Notes under the pieces: generated by a model
Seen by the model: only the letters and a program-made list of their open reading frames with translations
What the model was told of the DNA's origin: nothing
Databases searched by the model: none
DNA from: Halomonas denitrificans
GTDB taxonomy: Bacteria > Pseudomonadota > Gammaproteobacteria > Pseudomonadales > Halomonadaceae
DNA: 64,000 nt
Direction: 5' to 3'
NCBI RefSeq assembly: GCF_003056305.1
Contig: NZ_PYVX01000001.1
Coordinates: forward strand, 992,001-1,056,000
Translations under genes and position numbers: made by a program
Shown: positions 8,630 through 17,488 of the stretch, one piece after another
Numbering within the stretch: position 1 is the stretch's first letter
Layout of the letters: every line of letters starts with the position of its first letter

Positions 8630-9529
8630 ATGACATCGGAACGTCACCGACAGGCAGCGCTGGCTGCCATGCCCATCCTCTTCGTGGCACTGTGGAGCAC
8701 GGGCTTCATCGGCGCCAAGTTCGGCCTGCCCCACGCCGAGCCCTTCACCTTCCTGTTCGTGCGCTGCGTGCTGACCCTGATGCTGCTGGTGCCGCTGATC
8801 CTGCTGATGCGGGCCGACTGGCCGCGGGGGCCACGGCTATGGGGCCACATCGCGGTCTCGGGGCTGCTGGTGCACGGCGCCTACCTGGGAGGGGTCTTCT
8901 ACGGCATCTATCAGGGCATGCCCGCGGGCCTGACGGCCCTGCTGGTGGGACTCCAGCCGCTGCTGACCGCGGCACTCGCCGGGCCGCTGCTGAACGAGCG
9001 ACTGGGCAGGGTGCAGTGGCTGGGGCTGGTGATGGGCCTGGTCGGCATCGCCCTGGTGCTGGGCGGCAAGCTCGATCCGGGTGAGAGGCTGTTCCAGGGC
9101 TTCGGCCTCGGCGCCTTGGCCAGCGTGCTGGTGGCACTGGCAGGCATTTCAGTGGGCACGCTCTACCAGAAGCGTTTCTGCACCGGCATGCCGCTGCTCT
9201 CCGGCACCGTGGTGCAATACCTCGCCACCGGCGCGCTGGTGGGATTCGGCGCGCTGCTGTTCGAGACGCGGGAGATCGAGTGGACCCCGACCTTCGTGCT
9301 GACCCTGGGCTGGCTGGTGCTGGTGCTCTCGATCAGCGCCATCCTGCTGCTGATGGCGCTGATCCGGCGCGGGGAGGCCTCGCGGGTGGCGAGCCTCTTC
9401 TACCTGGTGCCGCCGGTGACCGCCCTGGAGGCGTGGTGGCTGTTCGACGAGCGCCTGCCGCCGCTGTCGCTTCTCGGCATGGCCATCGCCATCGCCGGGG
9501 TGGTGCTGGTGGTGCGGGGACGCCGCTAG
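8630..9529 (+). CDS. EamA family (DMT superfamily) transporter
   Basis: A 299-residue inner-membrane protein with about ten predicted helices in two EamA repeats. The first runs from AMPILFVALWSTGFIGAKFG to GIALVLGGKL, and the second starts near SVLVALAGISVGTLYQKRF and ends with AIAIAGVVLVVRG. Members export small metabolites or amino acids; the substrate here is unknown. The start at 8630 is chosen because it gives the usual EamA N-terminus; an upstream in-frame ATG would run through the operator region and lacks coding character. It is divergent from the TRAP operon, so the two may share control. Confidence 0.85.
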   Translation: MTSERHRQAALAAMPILFVALWSTGFIGAKFGLPHAEPFTFLFVRCVLTLMLLVPLILLMRADWPRGPRLWGHIAVSGLLVHGAYLGGVFYGIYQGMPAGLTALLVGLQPLLTAALAGPLLNERLGRVQWLGLVMGLVGIALVLGGKLDPGERLFQGFGLGALASVLVALAGISVGTLYQKRFCTGMPLLSGTVVQYLATGALVGFGALLFETREIEWTPTFVLTLGWLVLVLSISAILLLMALIRRGEASRVASLFYLVPPVTALEAWWLFDERLPPLSLLGMAIAIAGVVLVVRGRR

Positions 9530-9553
9530 GGAGGCGCCCCGCGGCCGGAGGGA

Positions 9554-10660
9554 TCAGTACTCCACCACCACGTCGCCCACCGGCTTGCTGCAGCAGGAAA
9601 GGATATAGCCCTCGGCGATGTCATCGTCGGTGATGCCGCCGTTGTGGTCCATCTCGACCTGGCCGGAGCGGAGCGGGACCCGGCAGGTGCCGCAGATGCC
9701 CATGCCGCAGGCCTTGGGGATGTGCAGCCCGAGCTTGGCCGCGGCGGTGTGGACCGTCTCGCCGGGCTGGATACGCACGCTCTTGCCGGTGTTGCTGAAC
9801 TCGACGCTGAGCAGGTCGGCAGCGTTGACTTCGTCGGCCTCGGCCTCGGCCTGCTCGACGTGCTCGATCACCTCCTCCTGGACGTCCAGCGGCGTAGCAC
9901 CGAAGGACTCCTCATGGTAGCGGCTCATGTCGAAGCCGTTTTCCTTGAGCAGGTGCTTCACCGCGTTCATGTAGGGCGTCGGGCCGCAGCAGAAGATCTC
10001 GCGGTCCATGAAGTCCGGCGCCATCAGCTCCAGCATCGCCTGGCTGAGGTAGCCCCGAAAGCCCGACCAGGCCTCCCCAAGCTCGTCGCTGCGTTCGCAG
10101 ACGATATGCAGCTTGAACTCGGGAATCCGCGAGAAGATGTGATCCAGCTCGCGATGGAAGATCACGTCGCGGGGCGTGCGGGCACTGTGCACGAACTCGA
10201 CGTCCACGGCGGCGTTGGTATCGAACAGCCAGCGCACCATCGACATCAGCGGCGTGATGCCGACGCCCCCGGAGAGCATCAGCACCCTCTCGGCGGGATA
10301 GTCGATGATGTTGAAGTTGCCCACCGGGCCATGCACCGCCAGTTCGTCGTTGACCTTCAGGTTGTCATGCAGCCAGTTGGAGACCTGGCCCCCCGGCATG
10401 CGCTTGACGGTGATCGAGAAACTGTAGGGCACCGACGGTGAACTGGAGATGGTGTAGGAGCGCATGATCGGCTGGCCGTCGATCTCCAGCTCCAGGGTCA
10501 CAAACTGCCCCGGCTTGAAGAAGAACATGACCGGCTGCTCGGCCATGAAGCAGAAGGTACGGGTGTCCGAGGTCTCCAGGATCACCTTGACGCAACGGAC
10601 CAGGTGACGACCGTTGGTCCAGGTCTGGGTAGTGACGGGGTTCAGGAAGCTCATTGTCAT
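9554..10660 (-). CDS. gbcB: Glycine betaine monooxygenase, reductase component GbcB
   Basis: Electron-transfer partner of GbcA, 368 residues. The N-terminal half is a ferredoxin-NADP reductase fold, with FAD-binding RSYTISSSP at about residue 70 and NAD(P)-binding GGVGITPLMSM and CCGPTPYMN. The last 90 residues are a plant-type [2Fe-2S] ferredoxin with CGMGICGTC and a later paired CC. Together these pass electrons from NAD(P)H to the Rieske oxygenase, which removes a methyl group of glycine betaine as formaldehyde. The start at 10660 (MTMSFL) is the first of two closely spaced ATGs. It is divergent from gbcA, which fits the pseudomonad arrangement. Confidence 0.93.
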   Translation of the reverse strand: MTMSFLNPVTTQTWTNGRHLVRCVKVILETSDTRTFCFMAEQPVMFFFKPGQFVTLELEIDGQPIMRSYTISSSPSVPYSFSITVKRMPGGQVSNWLHDNLKVNDELAVHGPVGNFNIIDYPAERVLMLSGGVGITPLMSMVRWLFDTNAAVDVEFVHSARTPRDVIFHRELDHIFSRIPEFKLHIVCERSDELGEAWSGFRGYLSQAMLELMAPDFMDREIFCCGPTPYMNAVKHLLKENGFDMSRYHEESFGATPLDVQEEVIEHVEQAEAEADEVNAADLLSVEFSNTGKSVRIQPGETVHTAAAKLGLHIPKACGMGICGTCRVPLRSGQVEMDHNGGITDDDIAEGYILSCCSKPVGDVVVEY

Positions 10661-10980
10661 GTTCTTGTCGCCTGGGCTGCAGCATGGAGGTCTCCGACCG
10701 CGGTGCCACCGCCTGCCGTTGAACGAATTCTGCGCACCCCCGCGGCCTGCCACTTGCCTGTCTGCGACATGGTCATATCCACCAGGTCCAGACCCGGCAC
10801 TTTTCGCTGCCCCCCTCGTCGCTCCTGCATCATACCGCGTCGCCGGCAGACAACCGCCCCGAGGGGCGCTGTTACACACTCGCCTCACCCGCCACGGCTC
10901 TCCCGATGGGCGGTCCCGTACTCGGCAGTATCGAACAATTCCAACGCCGCCGCGGCGGCTCTGCAAGAGGATGTGCCTAC
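10661..10980. other. Divergent gbcB-gbcA promoter region
   Basis: A 320-base region without a gene. It should hold the GbdR-responsive promoters of both genes, but I could not assign a GbdR site or core promoter with confidence. Confidence 0.5.
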
Positions 10981-12267
10981 ATGGACCCGCTGTCTTCCGC
11001 TCGTCTGGATGATCCCCTGACCCCGGCCCGCGAGGCCACGGTGGAGATGCTGCGGCAGCGTCGTTCCCACTACTCGCTGCCCCAACCCTTCTACAACGAC
11101 GAGCGGCTGTTCCGCCTGGACATGCAGGAGATCTTCGAGAAGGAGTGGCTGTTCGCCGGCATGACCTGCGAGATCCCCGCCAAGGGCAATTTCATCACCC
11201 TCGAGGTGGGCGACAATCCGGTGGTGATCGTGCGCGGCAACGATGGAGAGGTTCACGCCTTCCACAACGTCTGCCGGCACCGCGGTTCACGGCTGTGTGT
11301 CACAGACAAGGGCAAGGTGGCCAAGCTGGTCTGCCCCTACCACCAGTGGACCTACGAGCTGGACGGCCGCCTGCTGTTCGCCGGCGCCGACATGGGCCAG
11401 GAGTTCGATCTCGCTGCCCACGGCCTCAAGCCGGTTCACGTGCGTACCGGCGGCGGCTTCATCTTCGTCAGCCTGGCCGACGAGGCCCCGGAGATCGCCG
11501 GCTTCCTCGAGACGCTGGATCACTACCTGGCACCCTACGACATGGCGAACCTCAAGGTCGCCGTGGAGTCAAGCATCGTCGAGCAGGCCAACTGGAAGCT
11601 GGTGATCGAGAACAACCGCGAGTGCTACCACTGCAACGGCGCCCACCCGGAACTGCTCAACTCCCTGCAGGAGTTCGACGACACCGACGACCCCCGCGCC
11701 ACCCCGGCCTACAAGGCGCTGGTCGCGCGCAAGCAGGCCGACTGGGAAGCCCAGGGCGTGCCCTTCAAGCTCACACGCCTCGAGCGCCGCAACCGCCTGA
11801 CCCGCACCCCGCTGCTGGACGGCGCGGTGTCGATGACCATGGACGGCAAGCAGGCCTGCCAGAAGCTGTTGGGCAACCTCGAGAGCGCCGACCTGGGCTC
11901 GCTGCGCATCCTGCACCTGCCCAACTCCTGGAACCACTTCATGGGCGACCATGCCGTGGTGTTCCGGGTCATGCCCATCGGCCCCCAGCAGACCGTGGTG
12001 ACCACCAAGTGGCTGGTCCACAAGGACGCCGTGGAAGGGGTCGATTATGATCCCGAGCGGATGCGCAAGGTGTGGGACGCCACCAATGACCAGGACCGGC
12101 GCCTCGCCGAAGAGAACCAGCGCGGCATCAACTCCAAGGGCTACGAGCCGGGCCCCTACTCCGAGACCTTCGAGTTCGGCGTCATCGACTTCATCGACTG
12201 GTACAGCGAGCGCATGCTGGAGAACCTGGGCCACACCGCGCCGCAGCTGCGCCTCGCCCAGGGCTGA
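10981..12267 (+). CDS. gbcA: Glycine betaine monooxygenase, Rieske oxygenase component GbcA
   Basis: Catalytic subunit that converts glycine betaine and O2 to dimethylglycine and formaldehyde, 428 residues. The Rieske motif is C98-R-H100 with C118-P-Y-H121. The mononuclear iron site lies in the ENNRECYHCNGAHPELL stretch near residue 205, whose two His are ligands in this family. The start at 10981 is supported by AAGAGG ten bases upstream; a longer in-frame start at 10906 lacks a ribosome site. The gene is followed by a strong terminator and is divergent from its reductase gbcB. Control by GbdR, encoded at 27.6-28.7 kb, is expected from pseudomonads. Confidence 0.95.
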   Translation: MDPLSSARLDDPLTPAREATVEMLRQRRSHYSLPQPFYNDERLFRLDMQEIFEKEWLFAGMTCEIPAKGNFITLEVGDNPVVIVRGNDGEVHAFHNVCRHRGSRLCVTDKGKVAKLVCPYHQWTYELDGRLLFAGADMGQEFDLAAHGLKPVHVRTGGGFIFVSLADEAPEIAGFLETLDHYLAPYDMANLKVAVESSIVEQANWKLVIENNRECYHCNGAHPELLNSLQEFDDTDDPRATPAYKALVARKQADWEAQGVPFKLTRLERRNRLTRTPLLDGAVSMTMDGKQACQKLLGNLESADLGSLRILHLPNSWNHFMGDHAVVFRVMPIGPQQTVVTTKWLVHKDAVEGVDYDPERMRKVWDATNDQDRRLAEENQRGINSKGYEPGPYSETFEFGVIDFIDWYSERMLENLGHTAPQLRLAQG

Positions 12268-12288
12268 GTCGCCGCCCGCTTCCACGAG

Positions 12289-12316
12289 AAGGCCCCGCCA
12301 TCGGCGGGGCCTTTTG
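12289..12316 (+). terminator. Rho-independent terminator of gbcA
   Basis: Eleven-base arms (12289-12299 and 12303-12313) around a three-base loop, with TTTT at 12312-12315. Confidence 0.9.
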
Positions 12317-12410
12317 CGTGTCACTGGCAAGGCGAGCGCCCGGGCCGCGCCGTCGTCGCCGAGCCGCCCCGCCCGCGGTGGCGGGCGGGGCGGGGCGGCG
12401 GCGCATGGCC

Positions 12411-12650
12411 TCAGCGCAGGCCGGGTAGCAGGAACCGCTCGATCGCGGCGCGCACCGACGGCAGCATGATATCGGTACGGGCCATCAGCTCGTGCACCAG
12501 GTCCTCCAGGCCCGGCACCCCGACCTCCGTGTGCTTGAGCCGTGCCATGCGCGCGCAGGTCTCGGGGCAAGCCCCCTCCGGAATACGGATGCCCAGGGCG
12601 ACCAGCCGGTCGCGGAAGTCATCTCCATCGATAAGGTCGACGATCATCAT
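12411..12650 (-). CDS. Small protein of unknown function downstream of fdsA
   Basis: A 79-residue acidic protein beginning MMIVDLIDGDDFRDRLVALG and containing a C-x3-C pair in PEGACPETCARMARLKHTE. It is the last gene of the formate dehydrogenase unit, starting 29 bases after the fdsA stop. That is where the accessory delta subunit FdsD normally lies, but I do not recognise the FdsD sequence pattern, so I leave it unnamed. The paired Cys could bind a metal or form a disulfide. It could be a divergent FdsD, a chaperone for the molybdenum subunit, or something unrelated. Confidence 0.6.
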   Translation of the reverse strand: MMIVDLIDGDDFRDRLVALGIRIPEGACPETCARMARLKHTEVGVPGLEDLVHELMARTDIMLPSVRAAIERFLLPGLR

Positions 12651-12679
12651 GGTGGTGTCCTCTCTGGTCCGTGCCGCCG

Positions 12680-15517
12680 TCAGGTCAGCGCCTCGATCGC
12701 GGCCGCCGGCACCAGCCGGCAGGCGGCATACTTGAACTCGGGAATCTTGCCGTCGGGGTCCAGCGCCGGGTTGGTCAGCACGTTGGCCGCCGCCTCGGCG
12801 TAGCAGAAAGGCACAAACACCATGCCCTCCGCCATCCCCGGATCGACGCGGGTCTTGAGCGTGATCTCGCCCCGCCGGGTGCTGATGGTCACCGACTCGC
12901 CGGGGGCGAGACCGATACGTCGCAGCTCGCCCGGGGCCAGGCTGGCCACGGCCTCGGGTTCCAGGTCATCGAGGACCCGGGCACGCCGCGTCATCGAGCC
13001 GGTATGCCAGTGCTCGAGCTGGCGACCGGTGGTCAACACGGTGGGGTAATCGCGATCGACCGGTTCGTCCGGCGGCAGCGGCAGCGTCGGTGAGAACTTC
13101 GCCTTCCCCGAAGCCGTGGGGAAGGCCTCGCTGAACACCACGTCGGCCCCCGGGGCATCGTCCGCCGGGCAGGGGTAGGTCACCGAGCCCTCGCGCTCGA
13201 GGCGCTCCCAGGTGATGTGATCGAGGGACGGCATGCCGCGCGTCATCTCGGCGAACACCTCCCGGGGATGGCCATAGTCCCAGGCCAGGCCGAAGCGCCG
13301 GGCGATCTCCTGGATGATCCACCAGTCGGGCCGGGCCTCACCGGGCAGGGGCATGGCCTGGCGACCCAACTGCACCTGGCGGTTGGTGTTGGTCACGCTG
13401 CCGTCCTTCTCCGGCCAGGCCGAGGCGGGCAGGATGACGTCGGCGAACTGGGCCGTCTCGGTGACGAAGAGATCCTGCACCACCAGGTGCTCGAGTTGGG
13501 CCAGCGCGGCCCGGGCATGCGCCAGGTCCGGGTCGGACATGGCCGGGTTCTCGCCGAGGATGTACATCCCCTTGATGGTGCCCGCGGCGATGGCGTCCAT
13601 GATCTCGACCACGGTGAGGCCCGGCCGCTCCTCCAGGGGGGTAGCCCACAGCTCCTCGAAGGCGGCGCGCACCTGGGCGTCGCCCACCGGCTGGTAGTCC
13701 GGCAGGACCATCGGAATCATGCCCGCATCCGAGGCGCCCTGGACGTTGTTCTGGCCGCGCAGCGGATGAAGCCCGGTACCGGGCCGGCCGGTGTGGCCGC
13801 AGGCCAGGGCCAGGGAGATCAGGCAGCGCGCGTTGTCGGTGCCGTGGACGTGCTGGGAGATGCCCATGCCCCAGAAGATCATGGCGCGCTCGGCGTTGGC
13901 GTACTCCCTCGCCACCTCGCGGATCGCCTCGGGCGACACGCCGCAGCTCTCGGCCATGGCCTCCGGCGTCAGGTCGCGAACGTGCTCCTTGAGCGCCTCG
14001 AAGCCTTCGGTGTGCTCGCGGATGTAGGCCTCGTCATAGAGCTCCTCGGTCACGATCACGTTGAGCATGGCATTGAACAGCGCCACGTCGGCGCCCGGCG
14101 AGAAGCGCAGCGTCTGGTGGGCATAGGCACCCAGCGCCTGGCCCCGGGGATCGATGATGATGATCCGGGTCCCCTGCTTGGCGGCCTGCTTGAAGAAGGT
14201 CGCCGCCACCGGATGGTTCACCGCCGGGTTGCAGCCGGTGAGGATCACCACGTCGGCCTCGAGGGCCTGCATGAAGGAGGCGGTCACGGCGCCGGAGCCG
14301 ATGCACTCCATCAGCGCGGCCACCGAACTGGCGTGGCATAGCCGGGTGCAGTGATCGACGTGGTTGGAGCCGAAGCCGGTGCGCACCAGCTTCTGGAACA
14401 GCCAGGCCTCCTCGTTGGAGCACTTGGCGCTGCCGAAGCCGGCCAGGGCATCGGGGCCATGGGCCGCCTTCAGGTCGACGAGCCCCTTTGCCGCCAGGTC
14501 CAGGGCCTCGTCCCAGCTCGCCTCGCGGAAGTGGGTGGTCGGATCGGCCGGATCGAAGCTCGGGTCGAGCCCCTTGGGCACGCCGGGCTTGCGGATCAGC
14601 GGCGTGGTCAGCCGCGAGGGATGGCGCGGGTAGTCGAAACCGAAGCGCCCCTTGACGCACAGCCGGTTGTGGTTGGAGGGCCCGTCACGGCCTGAGACGT
14701 GCAGGATCTCCTCGTCCTTGAGGTGGTAGGTGAGCTGACAGCCCACCCCACAGTAGGGACACACCGAATCGACCTGGCGGTCGGCAGCAGCTGAGTCGCC
14801 GCTGCCCGCCGCGTCGACCAGGGTGGCCGGCATCAGGGCGCCCGTGGGGCAGGCCTGGACGCACTCGCCGCAGGCCACACAGGTGCTGTCGCCCATGGGG
14901 TCGTCGAAATCGAAGACGATCTTCGACGCCGCCCCCCGGTTCGCCAGGCCGATGACGTCGTTGACCTGGACCTCGCGACAGGCCCGCACGCAGAGGTTGC
15001 ACTCGATGCAGGCATCGAGATTGACGGCCATTGCCGAGTGGGAGCGGTCATGCACCGGCGAGGCGGCCCGGTCGGGGACATGATGGACGGTGGGCGCCTC
15101 GCGCTCCTCCCGCCGCGGCAGCCACTGGCGCACGGCGTCGGCATCGATGGCAAGCTGGTCGGCCATGTCCCAGAAGTGGCTCGAGCGGTCGGGGCCGGTC
15201 TCGCGGTCCGGCTGGTCGGCGACCAGCAGCTCCATCACGCCCTCCCGGGCGGTGCGGGCCCGCTCCGAGGAGGCGCTTCTGACCACCATGCCCGGGCGCG
15301 CCTCGCGCAGGCAGCTGGCGGCCAGGGCACGCTCGCCCTCGACTTCCACCATGCAGGCCCGGCAATTGCCGTCGGCCCGGTAGCCGTAGGCGTCCTTGAA
15401 GCAGAGGTGCGGGATGGTCTCGCCGGCCCGCTTGGCCACCTGCCAGAGGGTCTCCCCGGGCCGGGCACTGACCTCCGCGCCGTCCAGGGTCAGGGTAAAA
15501 CTTTCGTGGGTCGTCAT
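12680..15517 (-). CDS. fdsA: NAD-dependent formate dehydrogenase, molybdenum alpha subunit
   Basis: Oxidises formate to CO2, 945 residues. Domains in order: a [2Fe-2S] ferredoxin-like domain (Cys cluster ending near C65), an NuoG-type His-Cys-rich segment, a two-cluster [4Fe-4S] domain with CIECNLCVRAC and CVACGECVQACP (about 170-230), a further [4Fe-4S] site CPYCGVGC (about 255), and the bis-MGD molybdopterin domains. The molybdenum ligand is a Cys in RLCHASS. No N-terminal export signal is present, so it is a soluble cytoplasmic enzyme. It starts 11 bases after the diaphorase gene and acts with it, passing electrons to NAD+. This is the last step of betaine methyl-group oxidation. Confidence 0.94.
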   Translation of the reverse strand: MTTHESFTLTLDGAEVSARPGETLWQVAKRAGETIPHLCFKDAYGYRADGNCRACMVEVEGERALAASCLREARPGMVVRSASSERARTAREGVMELLVADQPDRETGPDRSSHFWDMADQLAIDADAVRQWLPRREEREAPTVHHVPDRAASPVHDRSHSAMAVNLDACIECNLCVRACREVQVNDVIGLANRGAASKIVFDFDDPMGDSTCVACGECVQACPTGALMPATLVDAAGSGDSAAADRQVDSVCPYCGVGCQLTYHLKDEEILHVSGRDGPSNHNRLCVKGRFGFDYPRHPSRLTTPLIRKPGVPKGLDPSFDPADPTTHFREASWDEALDLAAKGLVDLKAAHGPDALAGFGSAKCSNEEAWLFQKLVRTGFGSNHVDHCTRLCHASSVAALMECIGSGAVTASFMQALEADVVILTGCNPAVNHPVAATFFKQAAKQGTRIIIIDPRGQALGAYAHQTLRFSPGADVALFNAMLNVIVTEELYDEAYIREHTEGFEALKEHVRDLTPEAMAESCGVSPEAIREVAREYANAERAMIFWGMGISQHVHGTDNARCLISLALACGHTGRPGTGLHPLRGQNNVQGASDAGMIPMVLPDYQPVGDAQVRAAFEELWATPLEERPGLTVVEIMDAIAAGTIKGMYILGENPAMSDPDLAHARAALAQLEHLVVQDLFVTETAQFADVILPASAWPEKDGSVTNTNRQVQLGRQAMPLPGEARPDWWIIQEIARRFGLAWDYGHPREVFAEMTRGMPSLDHITWERLEREGSVTYPCPADDAPGADVVFSEAFPTASGKAKFSPTLPLPPDEPVDRDYPTVLTTGRQLEHWHTGSMTRRARVLDDLEPEAVASLAPGELRRIGLAPGESVTISTRRGEITLKTRVDPGMAEGMVFVPFCYAEAAANVLTNPALDPDGKIPEFKYAACRLVPAAAIEALT

Positions 15518-15528
15518 GGTGTCTCTCC

Positions 15529-17247
15529 CTACCCTTTCACGATCACGTTCTGCGCGGCAAGCTCGTCGCGGAAGTCCCGGAGCAGCCCCAGCACCGGGTT
15601 CGGCGCGGCCTGACCGAGCCCGCAGATGGAGGCGTCCATCATCACCCGGGAGAGTCGCTCGAGGTCCGCGGCCTGCCAGGTGTCACCCTCGAGCAGCGTC
15701 AGCATCTTCTCGGTACCCACCCGGCAGGGCGTGCACTGGCCGCAGGACTCGTCGGCGAAGAAGGCCAGCAGGTTGGTGGCGGCGGCGCGCAGGTCGTCCT
15801 GGTCGGAGAGCACGATGATGGCCGCCGAGCCGATGAAGCAGCCCTCGGCCTGCAGCGTATCGAAGTCGAGGGGAATATCCGCCTTGGAGGCCGGCAGGAT
15901 GCCGCCGGAGGCGCCGCCTGGCAGGTAGGCGGCCAGGGTGTGGCCGTCGGCCATGCCGCCGCAGTACTCCTCGACCAGCTCGGTCAGGGTGATGCCCGCC
16001 GGGGCCAGGTGGACGCCGGGACGATTGACGCGACCGGAGACCGAGAAGCTGCGCAGCCCCTTGCGCCCGTGGCGCCCCTGGTCGGCGAACCAGGCCGCGC
16101 CGCGGGCCCAGATCGTCGGGATCCAGTGGACGGTCTCGACGTTGTTGACCAGGGTCGGGCGATCGAAGAGCCCGCGCTGGGCGACGAAGGGCGGACGATG
16201 GCGGGGCTTGCCCGGCTTGCCCTCCAGCGATTCGATCATCGCCGACTCCTCGCCACAGATGTAGGCTCCGGCGCCACGACGCATCACGATGTAGCCCGGC
16301 GCGACCAGGCCGGTGGCCTCCAGCTCGGCGATCGCCTCGTGGAGCACCCGGTGCAGGCCGGGATACTCGTCGCGCAGGTAGATGTAGAGCGCCTCGGCCT
16401 CCACGGCCCAGGCGCTGACCAGGGCGCCCTCCAGGAAACGATGGGGCTCGCGCTCCAGGTAGTGGCGGTCCTTGAAGGTGCCGGGCTCGCCCTCGTCGGC
16501 GTTGATCGCGCAGTAGCGCGGCCCCGCCTCGGCGCGCACGAAGTGCCACTTCTTGAAGGTCGGGAAGCCGGCGCCGCCCAGGCCGCGCAGGTTGGCGGCC
16601 TCCAGGGTCTGCATCAGGCGCTCCACGCTCACCTTGCCGGCCCGGCAGTCGGCCAGCAGCCGATAGCCGCCGGCCTCCCGGTAGGCCTCGAGCGGCTGCC
16701 AGAGGATCGCCTCGGGATGGAAGTGGCCGGTATCCACCACCGCCTCCACCGCCTCCTGGGTGGCGTGGCCGACATGGCGATGTCCCACCTCGACCACCGG
16801 GGCCATGTCGCAGCGGCCCATGCAGGGCGCCCGCAGCACGCGGACCCGCGACGGGTCGGCGCCGGCCTCGAGGGCCTCCTGGAGGCTGGCGGCGCCGGCC
16901 AGCTGGCAGGACAGCGAGTCGCAGACGCGCACGGTGATCGCCGGCGGCGGGGCCTGGTCATCGTGGACCACATCGAAGTGGGCATAGAAGGTGGCGGTCT
17001 CGTAGACCGCCGCCATCGGCAGGTTCATGTAGGCGGCCAGCGCACGCAGGTCGGCCAGCGAGAGGTGCCCGCGGGCATCCTGGATGACATGCAGATGCTC
17101 GATCAGCAGGTCACGCCGGCGGCGTTCGGGCGCCTCGCGCTCGTCACCCAACAGCCACCGCAGCGAGTCGAGCGTGGCGGGATCGAGATCACGGCCTCGG
17201 GGCTTGCCGCGGAAGCGGCGCGTGGGAGTCACGGTGTGGACGGTCAT
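15529..17247 (-). CDS. fdsB: Formate dehydrogenase diaphorase subunit, NuoE-NuoF fusion (FdsG-FdsB)
   Basis: A 572-residue protein that hands electrons from FdsA to NAD+. Residues 1-160 resemble NuoE/FdsG: a helical start (ALAAYMNLPMAAVYETATFY) and a thioredoxin-like [2Fe-2S] domain with Cys in CDSLSCQLAG and CMGRCDMAP. The rest is NuoF/FdsB: FMN-binding GLGGAGFPTF, NADH-binding GAGAYICGEESAMIESLEG, and a C-terminal [4Fe-4S] site SCGQCTPCRVG. Many formate dehydrogenases encode these parts separately; here they are one chain, as in HoxF of NAD hydrogenases. The start at 17247 has no strong Shine-Dalgarno sequence but lies just after a CAACAAC run. A terminator separates it from fdhA. Confidence 0.92.
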   Translation of the reverse strand: MTVHTVTPTRRFRGKPRGRDLDPATLDSLRWLLGDEREAPERRRRDLLIEHLHVIQDARGHLSLADLRALAAYMNLPMAAVYETATFYAHFDVVHDDQAPPPAITVRVCDSLSCQLAGAASLQEALEAGADPSRVRVLRAPCMGRCDMAPVVEVGHRHVGHATQEAVEAVVDTGHFHPEAILWQPLEAYREAGGYRLLADCRAGKVSVERLMQTLEAANLRGLGGAGFPTFKKWHFVRAEAGPRYCAINADEGEPGTFKDRHYLEREPHRFLEGALVSAWAVEAEALYIYLRDEYPGLHRVLHEAIAELEATGLVAPGYIVMRRGAGAYICGEESAMIESLEGKPGKPRHRPPFVAQRGLFDRPTLVNNVETVHWIPTIWARGAAWFADQGRHGRKGLRSFSVSGRVNRPGVHLAPAGITLTELVEEYCGGMADGHTLAAYLPGGASGGILPASKADIPLDFDTLQAEGCFIGSAAIIVLSDQDDLRAAATNLLAFFADESCGQCTPCRVGTEKMLTLLEGDTWQAADLERLSRVMMDASICGLGQAAPNPVLGLLRDFRDELAAQNVIVKG

Positions 17248-17254
17248 GGGTCAC

Positions 17255-17262
17255 TCGTTGTT
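17255..17262 (-). promoter_or_regulatory. Near-match CA motif at the fdsB start
   Basis: Sense-strand AACAACGA, seven of eight matches to AANAANAA, ending eight bases before the fdsB start codon where a ribosome site would sit. Blocking by Hfq is possible but untested. Confidence 0.3.
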
Positions 17263-17382
17263 GTCTTTGTCGGCATGCTGATCGCATGTTGGCCCCTCCC
17301 CCCGGGGCTGGCAACGCCGGGAGGCGCTACCGGCACCGCCACGGGCATGCCGATGTCGCCATCGGCCAGGCGGGGGCGTGAA

Positions 17383-17414
17383 AAGGCGACGGCGCCCCGG
17401 AAGGACGCCGTCGC
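17383..17414 (-). terminator. Terminator between fdhA and the formate dehydrogenase genes
   Basis: Nine-base arms (17386-17394 and 17406-17414) followed on the minus strand by CCTTTTCACG. It implies that fdsB-fdsA have their own promoter. Confidence 0.65.
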
Positions 17415-17488
17415 TGGGCAGGGCGGCACGATCAGGCGGCGCGGCTCCCGCGTGGGGGGACGCCCCCGCACCGGCTCGCCGCGCCGAC

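Noticed and set aside
12411..12650. Naming the small protein FdsD
   Set aside because: Its position fits, but I see no sequence resemblance to the FdsD proteins I know. Naming it would be a guess from context.
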